DNA from: Certhia americana
Lineage: Eukaryota > Chordata > Aves > Passeriformes > Certhiidae
Assembly (NCBI GenBank): GCA_018697195.1
Contig: CM031858.1
Coordinates: forward strand, 87,387,277-87,451,276
Direction of reading: 5' to 3'
Length of the DNA stretch: 64,000 bases
Shown here: positions 13,501-26,270 of the stretch, one piece after another
How positions within the stretch are numbered: the first letter of the stretch is position 1
Layout of the letters: the number at the start of each line of letters is the position of its first letter
Translations under genes and position numbers: made by a program
Notes under the pieces: generated by a model
What the model saw: only the letters and a program-made list of their open reading frames with translations
What the model was told of the DNA's origin: nothing
The model's database searches: none

Positions 13501-16500
13501 GAAGGCCTACTAAAACCACTGGGAAATAACAGTGCACAAAGCTATTTGCCATCTACACAGAGGACAGAAGGAGAACAATCCCCAGAGAGAAGCAGTGGAG
13601 AAGTGCCTGGCAGTTCTTTGAGGGAGAAGGGAAAAGCTCAGCCTAGTCCTGCAAAGATAAATAAGCAGCAAGGAAAAATGCAGACACGAGGTTAAAGATC
13701 CTGCTGGTCTGGAACGTGACTAGCAGCAAGGTGGGGAGGAAAGAAAACGAAAACTTATTTGGGAGAGAACTTCATGTTCTCTCCACGATTAACATTACAG
13801 CTCTGCACACACAGCTCCAGAGGTCATTGATTGCTCTCTCCTCACAATGCTTGCTTCAGTAGTATTCTGGGGTCTTAAATGCTTTTCTTTGAAAGATATC
13901 ACTCCAAGATATACAAAGAAATGACAACTTTGATATTCTTAAAGCATTCAGAACACAACAATAAGGCAGAACCAATACTGAAATTAACTTTAAGCATACT
14001 TTCTGTATGCAGTCCTCCAGTTTGGTTTAAGAATATTTGAAAGTCAGTGTTAGAGGGGCTGACTCAGGTTTTTGTCATATAATTGCTAGTGAATTGTTTT
14101 AAATAAATGTAATAACGAACTGCAAAGTAAGGCTTCCTACACTCCTTGCTTTTATAAAAAATCTTTACCGCTAACAGAGGCAGCTACAAGTCATACCTTA
14201 ATAGGAAAGACAAATACTAATACATACATAATGCTTCTAAAAAACCCACTGTTTCCTCAGGTGTTACAGAGGGGGGGAAAAACTCCCAAACAATCCATGA
14301 AGATTCATGAACATTTCATTCCTGTAAGACTACAGATGTCAGAGTAAGGAAACTAATTTTGCCCTGCTATCAGAGTCAAAAATCATTTGAATATCACAAA
14401 AAATAGTGAATATAACTCTTCCATTGTTAATATCTTTCTGCTTCCTCTATAATGGATCATGGGGACACATCAGCTTTAAAAAAATTCAATTCTTCTTTTT
14501 TTCCTCTATTAGAAAATGTAAATCTGTTTACTAAAACCTTGTACTGAAACTCCATTTAGTAAGTTGCCAGGAGAGCAGGAACTGAGTTAACAAATGTAAT
14601 AACAAATTTAAGAATTAAATACTTGTAATTAAAAGTAGAAAAGAAGTCACATAAATAATTCCTAAAAACTGGGGTTTTTTTAGAAAAAACAACTTCTGAG
14701 TTTTTCTGCTTAAACATCTTCCTCTCAGACTGACATATAAACACCTCATCCCAAAACATCAGGTTATGCCTCTCATACCAATGCCTTCTGCAGTTTTAGC
14801 ACTACCATACCTCAGGTTACAGTAAGATGGAATGCAACCAAGATCAGCCTCTGACAAGGACAATTGTGCTTGATCAGTCCAAAATAGCTCTGTAAGTTCA
14901 TTAATAACACTGAATAAAAGAATAGTAGATGACATTTGGTGACACAAGATGAATTGAGTTTATCCTTGGCCATTGCAGCTGGCAAAACAATAAAAATACA
15001 AATAGTAAGCTATTCAGGTATAGGAGATGGCATAACATGAATATGGTCATCCCCACCACAATGTGGTTGTCATGCCTGAGGTATAGTCAATTTAGATAGC
15101 TAAACGGCTTAAAATGTTACCCATTGACAAAGACTGGGATTTCACTCTTTGCTAAATCAAAGAACTGTGAAATGTACTCAACAACATATTTGTGTGACTA
15201 ATGAATGTGTTGGAAATGGGAACTCTATTCACTCATGCCACAGAAAACAAAGGGACAAATAAAATCAAAAGGTTCCTTAGTCATTCTCAGCATTATGAGG
15301 AAGCCACAGAAGTGACAAACACTGAAGGCAGCAAGTCTGACATTTCATACAGATGGTTACAGCGACTGGAATTACGTCCTCAGAGAGCAACACGAGATAC
15401 ATAAGGAGCTGACAGCAGAGCACCCTACACAACCTGCAGTAGGTACAGGAGTCTAAATTCTCCTAAGTGTAACTACAAACTAGACAACAGTAAGGTTCTT
15501 TAGGTGTCAGAGCAGGTAAGATAGTGCAAGATGAGACAGCAACAAATACTCCTAGTTTATCCATCTAAAAAGGCCTGGCAAAACAAAACATTATCATTTT
15601 CCTGTTGTTGCATGACAAGTACATGACCAAATATTTGCTTCTAAGAGTGCAAATAAAATAATCTTTTTTATGGCAAACCCTGCCACTAAAGGTACATTAC
15701 CTTCAGTTACTAAAATCAGCAACTCTACACTAATTTTGTCCTCCAAAAGGCTCCCCCACATTTAAACAGATCTATAGATACAGATAAATATCCTTTAGCC
15801 AGTATAGCACCTCTGTATATTCAGTAGGTTCAGTCTGACTTTTCTCATCTTGCACTTTGGAGCAAAAAACCAAAGCTTATTCAAGAATGCTGGTGGGTAC
15901 GAAGAAAATACACCTCCTTGACATGAGAGTCAAAGCTTTTCATTTCAGCACTCAGGTGAATATATTCAGCTGAGAACCAGGGAATGCTAAATACTGAGGC
16001 CCTCATAGACATTATTCCTGTATTAACTGTACTACACTAGAAGTACAGATATTGGCATTAACAGGGACTAGGCTTGCCCAGGCACCAGAGACCATGAAAT
16101 CTTATCAGTTCCCTGCTTTATCTAAGGCAATTAGCTTTGTTGACAGGCAAAGTTTATTAGCTCAAAGTAATGCTGTGCTTACAACACCAAATTGCTTCTA
16201 AGACTTCACATGTTACATCTGCAGAGAACTGATGAGCCACATGAATATAAATCTACTGGGGAAGCACAACGCTACAAGATTTAGACTGACCTCAGAGGAT
16301 GCTCACAATTATATCTTCAAAGTAACCACACACCAAGAATGCAAACAGGCTTAGAACAAGACAAAAAATGGAGCTGGCTTTCAACAAAGATATGGCAAGG
16401 AGCTACCCTCAGACAGACAGTCTCCACATAAAAAAAATATATCTTTTTCTTTCAGTTTTACTTTTCAGGCAGCAAAGTCATTATATGCATATACACACAA

Positions 16501-18120
16501 CTCAATAGGCATAGATTAAGGGAGCTAAATATTCAAACCTGATATATATCTAACGTTTGCATCTTTCTAAAGAGTGTGCAGGTTTCTCTGTTCTCTAAAG
16601 GTAAGAGAAATGCATGAATTTTTCTTTCTCTACTCCATGATTTCTACCAGTCAGTGGAATTCAAAAGTGGCTTGAACAGACATGTGGTTCTTGTAACTGT
16701 GTATGTTAAACTGTATTAATGAGAAGACCTTCCATTGATTTACTGTAGCTTACCATATATCACAGAATGATCACATTGCATGTGAGGCTTTGCACACAAC
16801 AGCAGCAAACAGGATTCAAAGTGTCTACAAGAGCACAGGGAGAGAAAAGGGAAAGAAAAAAGGGAGAGAAAAACGAAGTCAGAAGTTGTCACTCCCTTCC
16901 TTTGTTAGCTAGTTGCCAATACTAACTTCAAATAAACATATTTTACATACTTACAAAGGATCAGCACATAACAGATTGTATCCTTTTAATTATTTTTTTT
17001 GCTATTATAAAAATAAGAATTATGACTAAAGAGCATTTCCTTGATGCCTCATACTGCATTCTAGAGACAGGAGTGTGAGGTGGCACTACCTATGAGGTCA
17101 GCAGGGAAGAGCCTCAAGCATTTCTTGAGCTTTAGTAAGCCTTAAATGATTTAATGCCATATGTTGCTCAGAAAACTGTTTTTGAATTGCTGCAATGAGT
17201 ACCTTTTTATAGCCCAGATTTAGATGAGAAAAGTATTAGGTGGCTCAGAAGGTTAAATAAATCTTGTTTACTGCTTCTATGCATATGCGACCATCTTGTC
17301 ACACCACCCCTCTTGCTTCTTTTCCTTGACCTTCAGCTGCTCTGTGACATTCTTCTGCGCTTCAGGCATCCTCCTACTTCTGAAGGTGGAACATGAAACC
17401 TTGGAAATAAAACTAAGGACAAAGGAGTCCTACATCTTAGTGTATTTTTGCAGCTTTCTTTAAAATATATGTAAAGCAGAAAGAAAAGCCAGCCACCTTT
17501 ATGATTTGAAAAGCATCACACCTGACCCAAAGCATCAAGAAGGAATCATTTTTCCTCTGATTAAAGTCAAGGATCTTAAAGTCAAGAAAATAAAAATGGA
17601 ACACTTCTTCCATGCAAGAACCCTGAAAACATTTTTGCTACTACTCCGATTATTTTCTGATTTAGAAAAAATGCTGCTATTGGCCACTCCCCACTTCAAT
17701 TGTAATTCATAGTCTCTAAATTTTTTGTAACACATCTGTACTAGTTCAGAAATATCAGACCTGGAAACAAGGCATGCAATATGTGATTTGTGCTATAGCA
17801 GACATTGGAATTGTGGCAGCTGTCCTGTCTGTTGTAGAGGGCTTTGCCTGCATTTATATTGCATTATTACCTTCTGTCATGAGAATCTGGTTGAATGTCT
17901 TATCCAGGCTCTAACACATCTTCAGTTGCTCCCCAAAGAACAACCTTAACAACACATTTCACAACATCTGTCAGCCTCATAGACTGGAATGACCATGTTT
18001 TCAACACTCAGCCTTGCAATTACATCTGCTGGAAACAGCTGTCTGAACTGAAAGGCATTGCTTGTTTTCTGAAGAGCACCTTAGGACTTTTCAAATCGTC
18101 TCAAGAGAGCAGAGGACTCC

Positions 18121-18140
18121 TGATGATGATGATGATGATA
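18121..18140. repeat. (GAT)n trinucleotide microsatellite
   Basis: Six consecutive gat/tga units. The frames crossing it show poly-Met on the plus strand and poly-His on the minus strand, both products of the repeat. Confidence 0.9.
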
Positions 18141-19119
18141 TCCATCCTCCTGGCCATTGCAAAGCTTTCCTCCCATTGCCAGTGTCCTAGTGGACAAACT
18201 AGTGAGATATTTCCTTAACAGCCTGCCAGCATAACCTCTGCAGATTAAACATACACAGGCACAGGTAACAAATAACAAGAATTTGCATACACAGAAACCT
18301 TGAATGCAAAATCACATTCCTGTAATACCAGACAAAAAACCCTACCCCTCTCCTACCCAGGGAACACCTGTATAAGTACAGTAATTTCCTGTACTAGGTT
18401 TTTGCTGCTCTTTGAATGCAAGTTGTACTACATAGAGACTTCAGGAGGAGACACAGAGAATGCTCCCACATCCACCCATGCCATGAGTTAAGCTAATAAG
18501 GGAAACAAAAAAGTAAGCTGCAGGACTGTGGTACACCATGGGATACAAAGCCTCACCAGGAAGCCCAGTCAATGGCTAATAAAGCAAAGGAAACTTGGCT
18601 AATAAGAAAGTATCATGATAGCAATTCCAGTAGAAAAAAATCTTTTGGCCTAGATACTTTCATTTTCACTTTATTCCCTTCAAAAGACAATTCTGGTTTA
18701 GGTATTTTTCCTGAGTAAAAAAATCAGTTCAAAGTTTACTGACAAACTCCAAGAAAAATTTCAAGAGTGCTGCTATTTTTCACTGAGATCCACTGTTAGC
18801 AATAGATACATGAACTTCCAATTTGATGAACTCCACATTCTGGCTACGATGCTCCAAATTCTAAAGCACTAGCATAGAATAGGGTACTAATGTTACCTTT
18901 AAAATTGATTCTAAAAACCAATGTTGCACATGTGTCAATGGCTCATCTGTCAAGGGATAAGATAGAAAAAGTAAAACCTGCAATTCACTCTATAAAACAT
19001 TCTTAAATTTGATAGGGTAGGAATAGAGGTTTTTCTGCACAATCTATAGAACTAGAAACTGGGTGAATTTTCCTGACAATATTCAAAGAACAGCCAAATC
19101 CTGAAGTGAGAAACTTGGT

Positions 19120-19345
19120 TTCATGTCCTGGTTTAGGGCAAGTTAGGGAGAAAACCTCGCAAGGGATTCCCTAAGAAAAGAAATTTAAGCAGCCCCTCCC
19201 TTAACTGGTTTGGGAAAAAGAGTTCCTTGGAAGGAAGTGGAAAAAGGGAACTATAGATAAATTGACAAAGGTTATCTCCTTTTGGGGGGGATAAAGGGGT
19301 AAATATACTTATGATGCTTTTTTTGGAACCATTTGTTCTAATCCT
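19120..19345 (+). mobile_element. Probable LTR-like interspersed repeat
   Basis: Begins near 'tgtcctggttt', a start seen in several avian ERV LTRs. It continues with purine-rich wording ('aagttagggagaaaacctcg', 'tttgggaaaaagagttcctt', 'ataaaggggtaaatatac') that differs in texture from its neighbours. A similar repeat is familiar to me from songbird genomes, but the family could not be named. Both ends are uncertain, and related sequence may continue to about 19450. No retroviral frame is present. Confidence 0.4.
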
Positions 19346-20649
19346 TTTGAGAGCTGATCACACAATGAAGGGCTCACATGATCTGAGAGCTAAGCCAACA
19401 CATTCTTTGACTTCCAACAGAAGATCTGCTAAGACTAACAGACTAAGTAAACCAGCCTCCTGATGCCAACAGTAGAAGGCTTGAACACAAATCATTCCCT
19501 AAAAATCAATACAGACACAAAATATAACAGCTATTCCAGGAAATGTCACGACAGCTATGGATGGTACACCCACCTCCAGGCTTTGAGAAACTTCCAACCA
19601 CCTGGCAAGCAGTCGGGGGTACAGCAAGATACTCGGCTACTAAAATGAGTTTATAGATACTGGGCCAGCCAGCATGATGAGGGTATAACTGCTGAGTCCA
19701 CTGGCATGAAGAACTCAAAATCCAGCCTCACCCACTGGAGCTGCTTTTCTGTTGCTACAGGATCAATTTCATAGTATGTCTGCTTCTGCTCAGCTCCAAG
19801 AACCAAGGAGTAAGGCAAATCCCTCATCTTCAGTTAAAATTCTATGGAGGTGGCACTACCCACATAGCTAGGAGAACAACTTCCCAACTTTGAGTCTCAC
19901 ACTCACCCCACACAAGCTTGAAAGAATTCATTATGGTGCCTTAGAGACTTGAGAGAGCAGACAGTTAAATGAGAAGGACAGAAACATATATGCTCTCATC
20001 TACTAAAGTTTTAAGCCATTCCTTAATAAACAAACATGTAATAGCAGTTCTTGATTGTAATTAGATGTCTAGCCATCACACAGAAAGGGGAAAAGCCAGA
20101 TCTATATATATTGCTCTTGGGAATTTGCAGGAACATTAAGTTGGGAACATTACCTGCACATGCACTCAGCCTGCTCCTCTCAAGGGCCTTGCAATGCACA
20201 TGCATGACACCAACCAGCAACTTCTCAGTGACACTAGGTTTAACTTGCTCAAAATTATGATACTAACATTCACACATTAACAAGGAGCTCTTATTTCCTT
20301 CTGTTTGAAATAATTACATAAACAGCACTGAACTTCATACTGATAAGTAAATGTTCAAACCCACAACAGAGATGCATTTCATGATTCAAGAGAGAACAAA
20401 AAGGCAAGTGAGAATAACCTGATGTTATGCAAAACTTATGATTTCAGCCCAGTATACTGGGCTCAAGGTTTTCAAATACTTGCAGCCACCAACACTATGT
20501 TGACAGAAGTCTCCATTACAATAGTCATTAGGTTCTTATTGTTTCCAAGGACAAAACTTACAACCAACTTTTGATACTCAAAGATTCCCAGAAATGGCTA
20601 AAACCATCTTCCCACAGTAATCTCCAGAGTACTAAAACTCATTCTACCT

Positions 20650-20650
<1 letters not shown>
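19346..20650. other. Anonymous non-coding sequence
   Basis: No gene or clear repeat family. The first 100 bases may belong to the preceding repeat. Overlapping short frames on both strands at 19463-19718 and 20023-20260 show no motif. Confidence 0.5.

Positions 20651-20685
<35 letters not shown>
20651..20685. repeat. 35-base poly-A tract
   Basis: Thirty-five uninterrupted A on the plus strand. It could be the tail of a recent retrotransposition, but the 300 bases upstream contain no recognisable retrocopy, and no poly(A) signal lies just upstream. A simple homopolymer expansion is the safer reading. The poly-Lys frame across it is an artefact. Confidence 0.9.
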
Positions 20686-20686
<1 letters not shown>

Positions 20687-21374
20687 AGAAGCACTTTGTT
20701 TTAGATACCCTGACAATCACATCAGGACAGTAGTACTGCATGACTTATCTGAGAAAGCTTGAGATGAGCCATTGGTCTAAAGCTCAAAACAATCCTCCAA
20801 GACCATCTCGGAAGGGAGGGAGGGACTAGGGTGTCACATCTATGCTGCAGTTGGTGCACAACTGACTCAGATACTGAAGTTCTCAAGTTAGCTACATCAG
20901 GGGTATCCATCTGGCACTGCTTAGCCACATCCCAAGACAATCCAGAGCCTTTATCATCTTAGGGCACCAAGGACTGCTTACATTAGGCAAAAAGTCCTGA
21001 TGAATTATGCCTCCACACATCCATCTATTTAGGGGATAGATACAATCCTATCTGTATTGTGTTACTCTGCTCTCATGTACAATCTCTTTGTAGCAAAGCC
21101 TTACTTCACAGAATTAGGAGTATTTTCTCCCTTACCACAGACTTGCCAAAGAGTTTGGGGAAGGTGTCCTAGTGCACTCAGAGTTTCTTACACACCCCTT
21201 AACCCTTCTTCATGCATAACAAGACACCTTCACCCATTAAACTTTGCTATGCATTTCTGCACATGAACAATCTTTAAATAAGCAGCTTCTCAGGTTGATC
21301 ATTACCTTTCCTATCAGTTCTCCTTTTCCCCATCAAGTAATAAGAAATTCTGAGACATTTTTTTTTTCTTTCAG

Positions 21375-21490
21375 ATCGGCTCAATATCAAGCAGAATAGA
21401 GCAGAGGAAAAACCATGCGTATTACGAAATTTTGCAAAGTCTGAAGAATTCCAGTTTAAGGAGGAACTTATCAGAAGTTCATCCGAGTAA
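21375..21490 (+). other. Exon-like block after a strong splice acceptor
   Basis: A long pyrimidine tract ending in 'ttctttcag' at 21374 is followed by sequence open in two frames. One frame reads RLNIKQNRAEEKP...KSEEFQFKEELIRSSSE and then stops at TAA (21488-21490), as a terminal exon would. Local CpG content is higher than the surroundings. A weak donor (CGA followed by gtaata at 21487) offers an internal-exon alternative. No protein family is recognised and no partner exon was found in the window, so chance remains quite possible. Confidence 0.25.
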
Positions 21491-23284
21491 TATAAGTTAT
21501 TGGGGGAATAGTGAGGCTTTCACTAGGAAAATCAGTGGAATTAGTTGGTTGTTTATTTGGTCAGGGATTTTTTAATCTTTTGCTGTATTCCTGAGAGGGA
21601 ACCATACCAACTGGGGACAAGAGAGACAGAGTTGGTAAATATTGTAACAATTAACTTTGCATTTATTTGATTACTTGTGGTGTCTTTTTTTCCTGTGGGT
21701 ACAGAGGAAACAGACAAGGATAAAGGATGGCTCATTTGCTTCTTCTCATTGCCCTTCATATCCTCCTCTCTCTCACTCAGGCTGCTGAGCTACTGCCCCA
21801 GATGCAACAGCAGTGTGGTTCAATAGATAGCATAAACAAAGGATGTGCAGGCAGTACTCTGTAGCAGCAACATCAGAGCTCCCTGTTCCCACCTCTCCCC
21901 ACAGGCTAGGAATGCATCAGACCTCTAACTTGCATTGCTTTTACTGGTCTGGCAACTTGTCTGTTGCCTTGCCTCCTGTAGCCATTAGAACAACACAGGA
22001 CTTACTGAATAATCAGAGAACCAAAAAAAAAATAAAAATCTGGGAATTTACCCAAGCCTAACCCCCTGCCTCAGGGAAGACCACTAGACAAACCACTCAA
22101 GACAGTTTTCCCTCACCCCTTCTTATCAGCCTCCAACGAGGCAGCTACACCTTTCCTAGGCAACCTAATCCATCACTGAGCTCTCTTTTTGGTTAGTTTT
22201 CTCACCTAAGCCTAGGCAAATCCCTTGTGCTATAACGTGGTTCCATTATTTCTTGCAGTTCCCTGCACAGACAGAGGACAAACAGTCCTTTCCTCTTATG
22301 GTCATTTTCATATTCCAGTCTTCTCCTGATTAAGTTTGGCCTTCAGAGCAAAATCTGTCAGGCCTCCCTTGCTAACTATGCTCTGGATTCTCCATGTTTT
22401 TCTTGGGGCTCAGAGTCCCAAACAGGACATCACACTAAACAGAAAATGTAACAATGCTAACTGTTACCATTATTCATGCCTTACATATATCCCTCCTATT
22501 GCTGATTCTGCTTGCCAGTAAGAACATCATGGTTTGGCAGCAGTCATGAAAATATATGCTTCTTTAAAAAGAGCCTGTTCTTGCCCATGGGAAATCAGAG
22601 GGAAGAACAAGCAAGTTAAAGGATAAGACCTGTGTTACACCACCCAAGTTCAGAGACTGAAGAAGCAGACCTTAAACTTAGAGAAAGTTATTACTGCTAC
22701 ATTCTTGTTCTTTGGTAGCTGCAAACAGAGTCAGCAGGCTGAGCACCTTAACTTTACGCTTCAGCCTCTTGCCTTGCTATACCAAGCAAGAACATTGTTT
22801 ATGCTTCTCTTGCTACTTCTAAAGACAAAGCAGCTTAGCCATGAAAGCCCAGTGCCAAGTCCCACATCTCTTCTCAAGCATGGCCAAAATAAGTGAAGTG
22901 CCCTGATATCAGCAGTTCAAAGTTTCTTAGCTTCTCCCAGCTTGCTGGCAATTGTTGGCAGCAGTGAAGTTACAAGTGGAATAGTCACCTTAAGTTACTG
23001 CACAGGGAGACCATTTACCACTTCTGGAACACAAACCATCAAGGTTTTATGCTAAGGCAAACAGTCTACTAAATGTTTTGCCTGTTCTGTACCTCCTGAT
23101 CCACAGCACTGTACAGTAATGCTAAAACTAAAGTCTTACATATAATGAGAAAGAATATCTCATGGATAATAAGGAATAATACCTGAATGGCTTTACAGAA
23201 CTGTAACACCTCCACTTGCAGTTCCCTCCCTCAGCTAGGAGAAGGGTTGCCGACATGCCTTTCCTTTCAGTTATGCTTTCAGCC
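21491..23284. other. Anonymous non-coding sequence
   Basis: Mixed unique sequence without a recognisable gene or repeat family. Short frames such as 21843-22061 and 22336-22521 have no motif, and the sequence contains no simple repeat of note. Confidence 0.5.
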
Positions 23285-23420
23285 TTCATAAAGTAGAATC
23301 ATGAAATATTCTGAGTTGGAAGAGACACATCAGGTTCATCAATCCAAGTAGTACCCTGTCTGTGCCCCAGGAAGTCTGGGACACCAACCCCCTCTCATCT
23401 TTTCTCAGGCCTGCTGACCA
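23285..23420 (-). mobile_element. CR1 LINE 3'-end fragment, minus orientation
   Basis: On the plus strand it starts with 'agaatcatgaaatattctga' and 'gttggaagagacacatcagg', the reverse complement of the CR1 3' terminus (consensus 'gagttggaagggac' followed by 'catcgagtccaac'). Similarity fades near 23400, where the inverted repeat begins. It is a heavily 5'-truncated copy, as is usual for CR1, and encodes nothing functional. Confidence 0.75.
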
Positions 23421-23508
23421 TGAGCACCTCCTTTCCCCAGCTGAGCCCTTGATGATTCCAGAGACAAGTGGAATCATCAAGGGCTCAGCTGGGGAAAGGA
23501 GGTGCTCA
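23421..23508. repeat. Perfect 40-bp inverted repeat with 8-base loop
   Basis: The arm at 23421-23460 (starts tgagcacctcc, ends gatgattcca) is the exact reverse complement of 23469-23508, separated by 'gagacaag'. All 40 positions pair and pairing stops abruptly at both ends. It adjoins a CR1 tail. As RNA from either strand it would fold into an 88-nt hairpin. The same peptide wording (AEPLMIP...SGIIKGSAGERRCS) appears in open frames of both strands solely because of this symmetry. Confidence 0.97.
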
Positions 23509-26270
23509 GGCAAGGCACTGGCCAACCTTCTTAGCCACAATTTGAGAGTTAAGGCTCTCAGACGCTGACTTACTAACACTCTCTTCCAGGTTTCTGAAAA
23601 TCCAGAATATTAGTAGAAGGCCAAGTAGATCTAGGGCTAGTTTGGGAATGTTTGTCCACACTCTAGAAGAGTCTCTACTAGGACTTAGATTAATTTCTAT
23701 GCCATATATTGCACTCTAGAGCTCATGTTTATTCCTGAATATGTGAGGCCCAAACCACCTTTCCTGTACATCTCAAAGAATAGCAGAACAAATACTTAAA
23801 TGTAGAAATACTACACTTTCACAGATCCATTAAACAAAAGTGAAAGCACATGAATAATTTAATAAGGGACTCAAAGGAAAAAAAATTACTTTTGAAGTGC
23901 TTTCCTGTAACCTTAAATACTGCAGAAACAGAAGAGTTTGCTGCCATGTGCCCAGACCTGGGAGTTCAACTAGTTGAACTAGTTGAACAACTACTGGAGT
24001 TGGCCTGTCCAGACTCCAGTATAATTAGCAACTAGCAACCTCTTCACAGATATCGTCCCAATATTTTCAGGTATCTTTTGCCTTCTTTTTAATTTCCTGT
24101 CCTTAACTGCTTTTGTTCACTATTAAATAGCAGTTATGATTTACTCTGGAAGCAACTGAGTATCTGTGCTATCAGTGGAATACCTTTATATATTACATAT
24201 TACTATGCATTACTGTTTCCTCCAAAGGAGCATCTGTTAACCAAGACACAAATTCTTGTGAATAAATGCTGATGGATGTTTGGAGTGTGTATGTGTGCCC
24301 TGGATAGAGACACATGCATGTTTGCATGTGTGTTTCTGCATAAGCAGATAAATAGACACAATGTATATATCACAAAAACGTAAATGGGAATAAGCTAGAA
24401 AAATGTATCAAGGAAAGAAGTATCAATGCTATGAAACACAGAGCTGATACTGCTGTAAACAAAAATAATATTGGGCTTTTATTATCACTGGTAAACCAGG
24501 ATTTAACAGTCTCTGTTAATAAGCCACAAAATCTGTGTGAACCCTTGTCATGCCACTTAGTCCATGACATGTCCATGAACTAAGTCCTACATCATATCCC
24601 AAGCAAAGAGCACCACATCCATTTTAACAAAGCTTCCTGATTTCTGTGTGTTTTCAGTGAAATGTCTGCAGAGAAAAATCCCTACAGGGTGGAGCTTGGG
24701 AGACTCGGCAGGAAGCCTGGCTTGTAGTCCATTTTCCCTGCAGTCAACAAGATTAAAGCACTTGCACAGAAGCAACTCTTAGTTGCTTCAGCAGCTGCTA
24801 CTCCCTAAAATATTACAGGCCTAGAATAAGGTATTGTTTACTGTTCAGGGGATGAATTTATGAAAAAGCCTTCTCAGACATTGAGAGAAGCCCACTGTGG
24901 TGAGGAAAGCATTTTGTTCAAGCAGAACAGGACAACACAAACTTTACTGGCTGTCCCAGTACAGTTCTGATTTTTTTGATATAAGGTTTAAAAACTTATC
25001 TGTTATTTTTCATCTATTCTTAGTTCACTTGTATGGTGAGAGCATGCACTGGCCTTTACTTTGCCATGGGAGAAGACAAGTTTACCTTGTTTGAAATAAC
25101 TTTTACCTACCCTCTAGGCACCTAAAAGCACCAAAATACACAGCCTGAGTTTTAATGGAGCTAAAGTGAAATTGGATTTAAATTTTAAATTATGTTTTAA
25201 GCTGAATCCCGTTAAATAAATCCTTCACTGCAGGGAAACTTTTTTCATGAGAAACCTTTCAAGAGAAGAGGTATTCAGTACATGTGCAAGAAAAAAAATG
25301 ATACATAGAAAACAGTTTAGTGGGAATACAAACAAAAAATATTACAAATACCAAGAGGAGATTATGTTTAATTTGAATTGTATGATGAATAGGCTTTCCA
25401 GATTTTAAACCATTCAAAGGCTAATTTCATGGTTTTTTTGCCTGATTAAAAAAAAAATGTAGTAAAACACTTAAAAATTCTGAAGTGCATAAGCTTCCTG
25501 CAGATTTGACATAGCACAGAAGAGGTTCATTATGTGTGTTTTGTACCTCTAAATCAATATTCCACTGAGTATTTTAGAAAGTGAAATAAGGAAACAAAAC
25601 ATTGAAAAAAGAAATGGTAAATACTATCACACAAATTTTGCCTTTTGGATTCACATCACTTCCATTATAGAAATGATAGACATCATTTTGATTTTAACAC
25701 ATTTGTATAAACAAAGAGAAATCATAAGCAAAAAACCCCCCCATTATTGTTACAACATGGGTCAGGTTTCAGTGATCTTTTCAATTAAGTTTTAGCAAAT
25801 TTTTCTCAAGTACTGAAAGACTGTTGGCTCTATAAGGTCAATTGCAGTGAAGTTTTTAAGGTCAGTTCTGCTCCTTTAGAATTAGTCCTAATTTTCACCC
25901 ACCGAAAAATCATCAAGAAGAAAACCATTTCCAAACACTTAAGTATATTTATTACTCTCATTTCCACCCTGACTAGAATAAACCAATTCACTGCATATTC
26001 TAACAAGGGTGCTGTTATCAGCAATCCACTTCAACCGAATGTCCTATGCTGGCAACCTTCCCACAAACAACAGTGAATTTCCATAAAATCCAAAAGATTG
26101 CTGTGGCCACCTTTTTAGCACAAGGACACAGCCTATGAAAGGTACCAGCTGCAGAATGCATTGCCTAAGTGCCAAATCTGCGTGCAACTTTATGTCCAGG
26201 CTTCGCTTGCCAAACACACGTGAGTTTATTTCCTCTGATTCATCAAACACAGTAAGTGCTAACAATGAAC
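23509..26270. other. Anonymous non-coding sequence with small palindromes
   Basis: No gene recognised. At 23964-23979 there is a perfect 16-bp palindrome (gttcaactagttgaac), partly repeated in tandem to 23988. A 9-bp inverted repeat with a 12-base loop follows at 23992-24021. The remainder is AT-rich unique sequence. Confidence 0.55.

Larger units (their letters stand above)
9112..19119. other. Anonymous unique sequence with scattered simple repeats
   Basis: Mostly AT-rich sequence without a recognisable gene. It contains the (CA)n, poly-G and (GAT)n repeats listed separately. A short frame at 17277-17369 (minus) is rich in Lys/Glu/Gln but has no known domain or splice support. A possible old CR1 relic around 12160-12220 ('atagaatcactgaa' then 'ggtccaattcaacc') is too degraded to call. 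Confidence 0.5.

Noticed and set aside
17277..17369. Short Lys/Glu/Gln-rich minus-strand frame
   Set aside because: Coding-like texture but only 30 codons, no splice support and no recognised family.
23286..23579. Matching peptides encoded on both strands
   Set aside because: Explained entirely by the perfect inverted repeat at 23421-23508, not by two genes.
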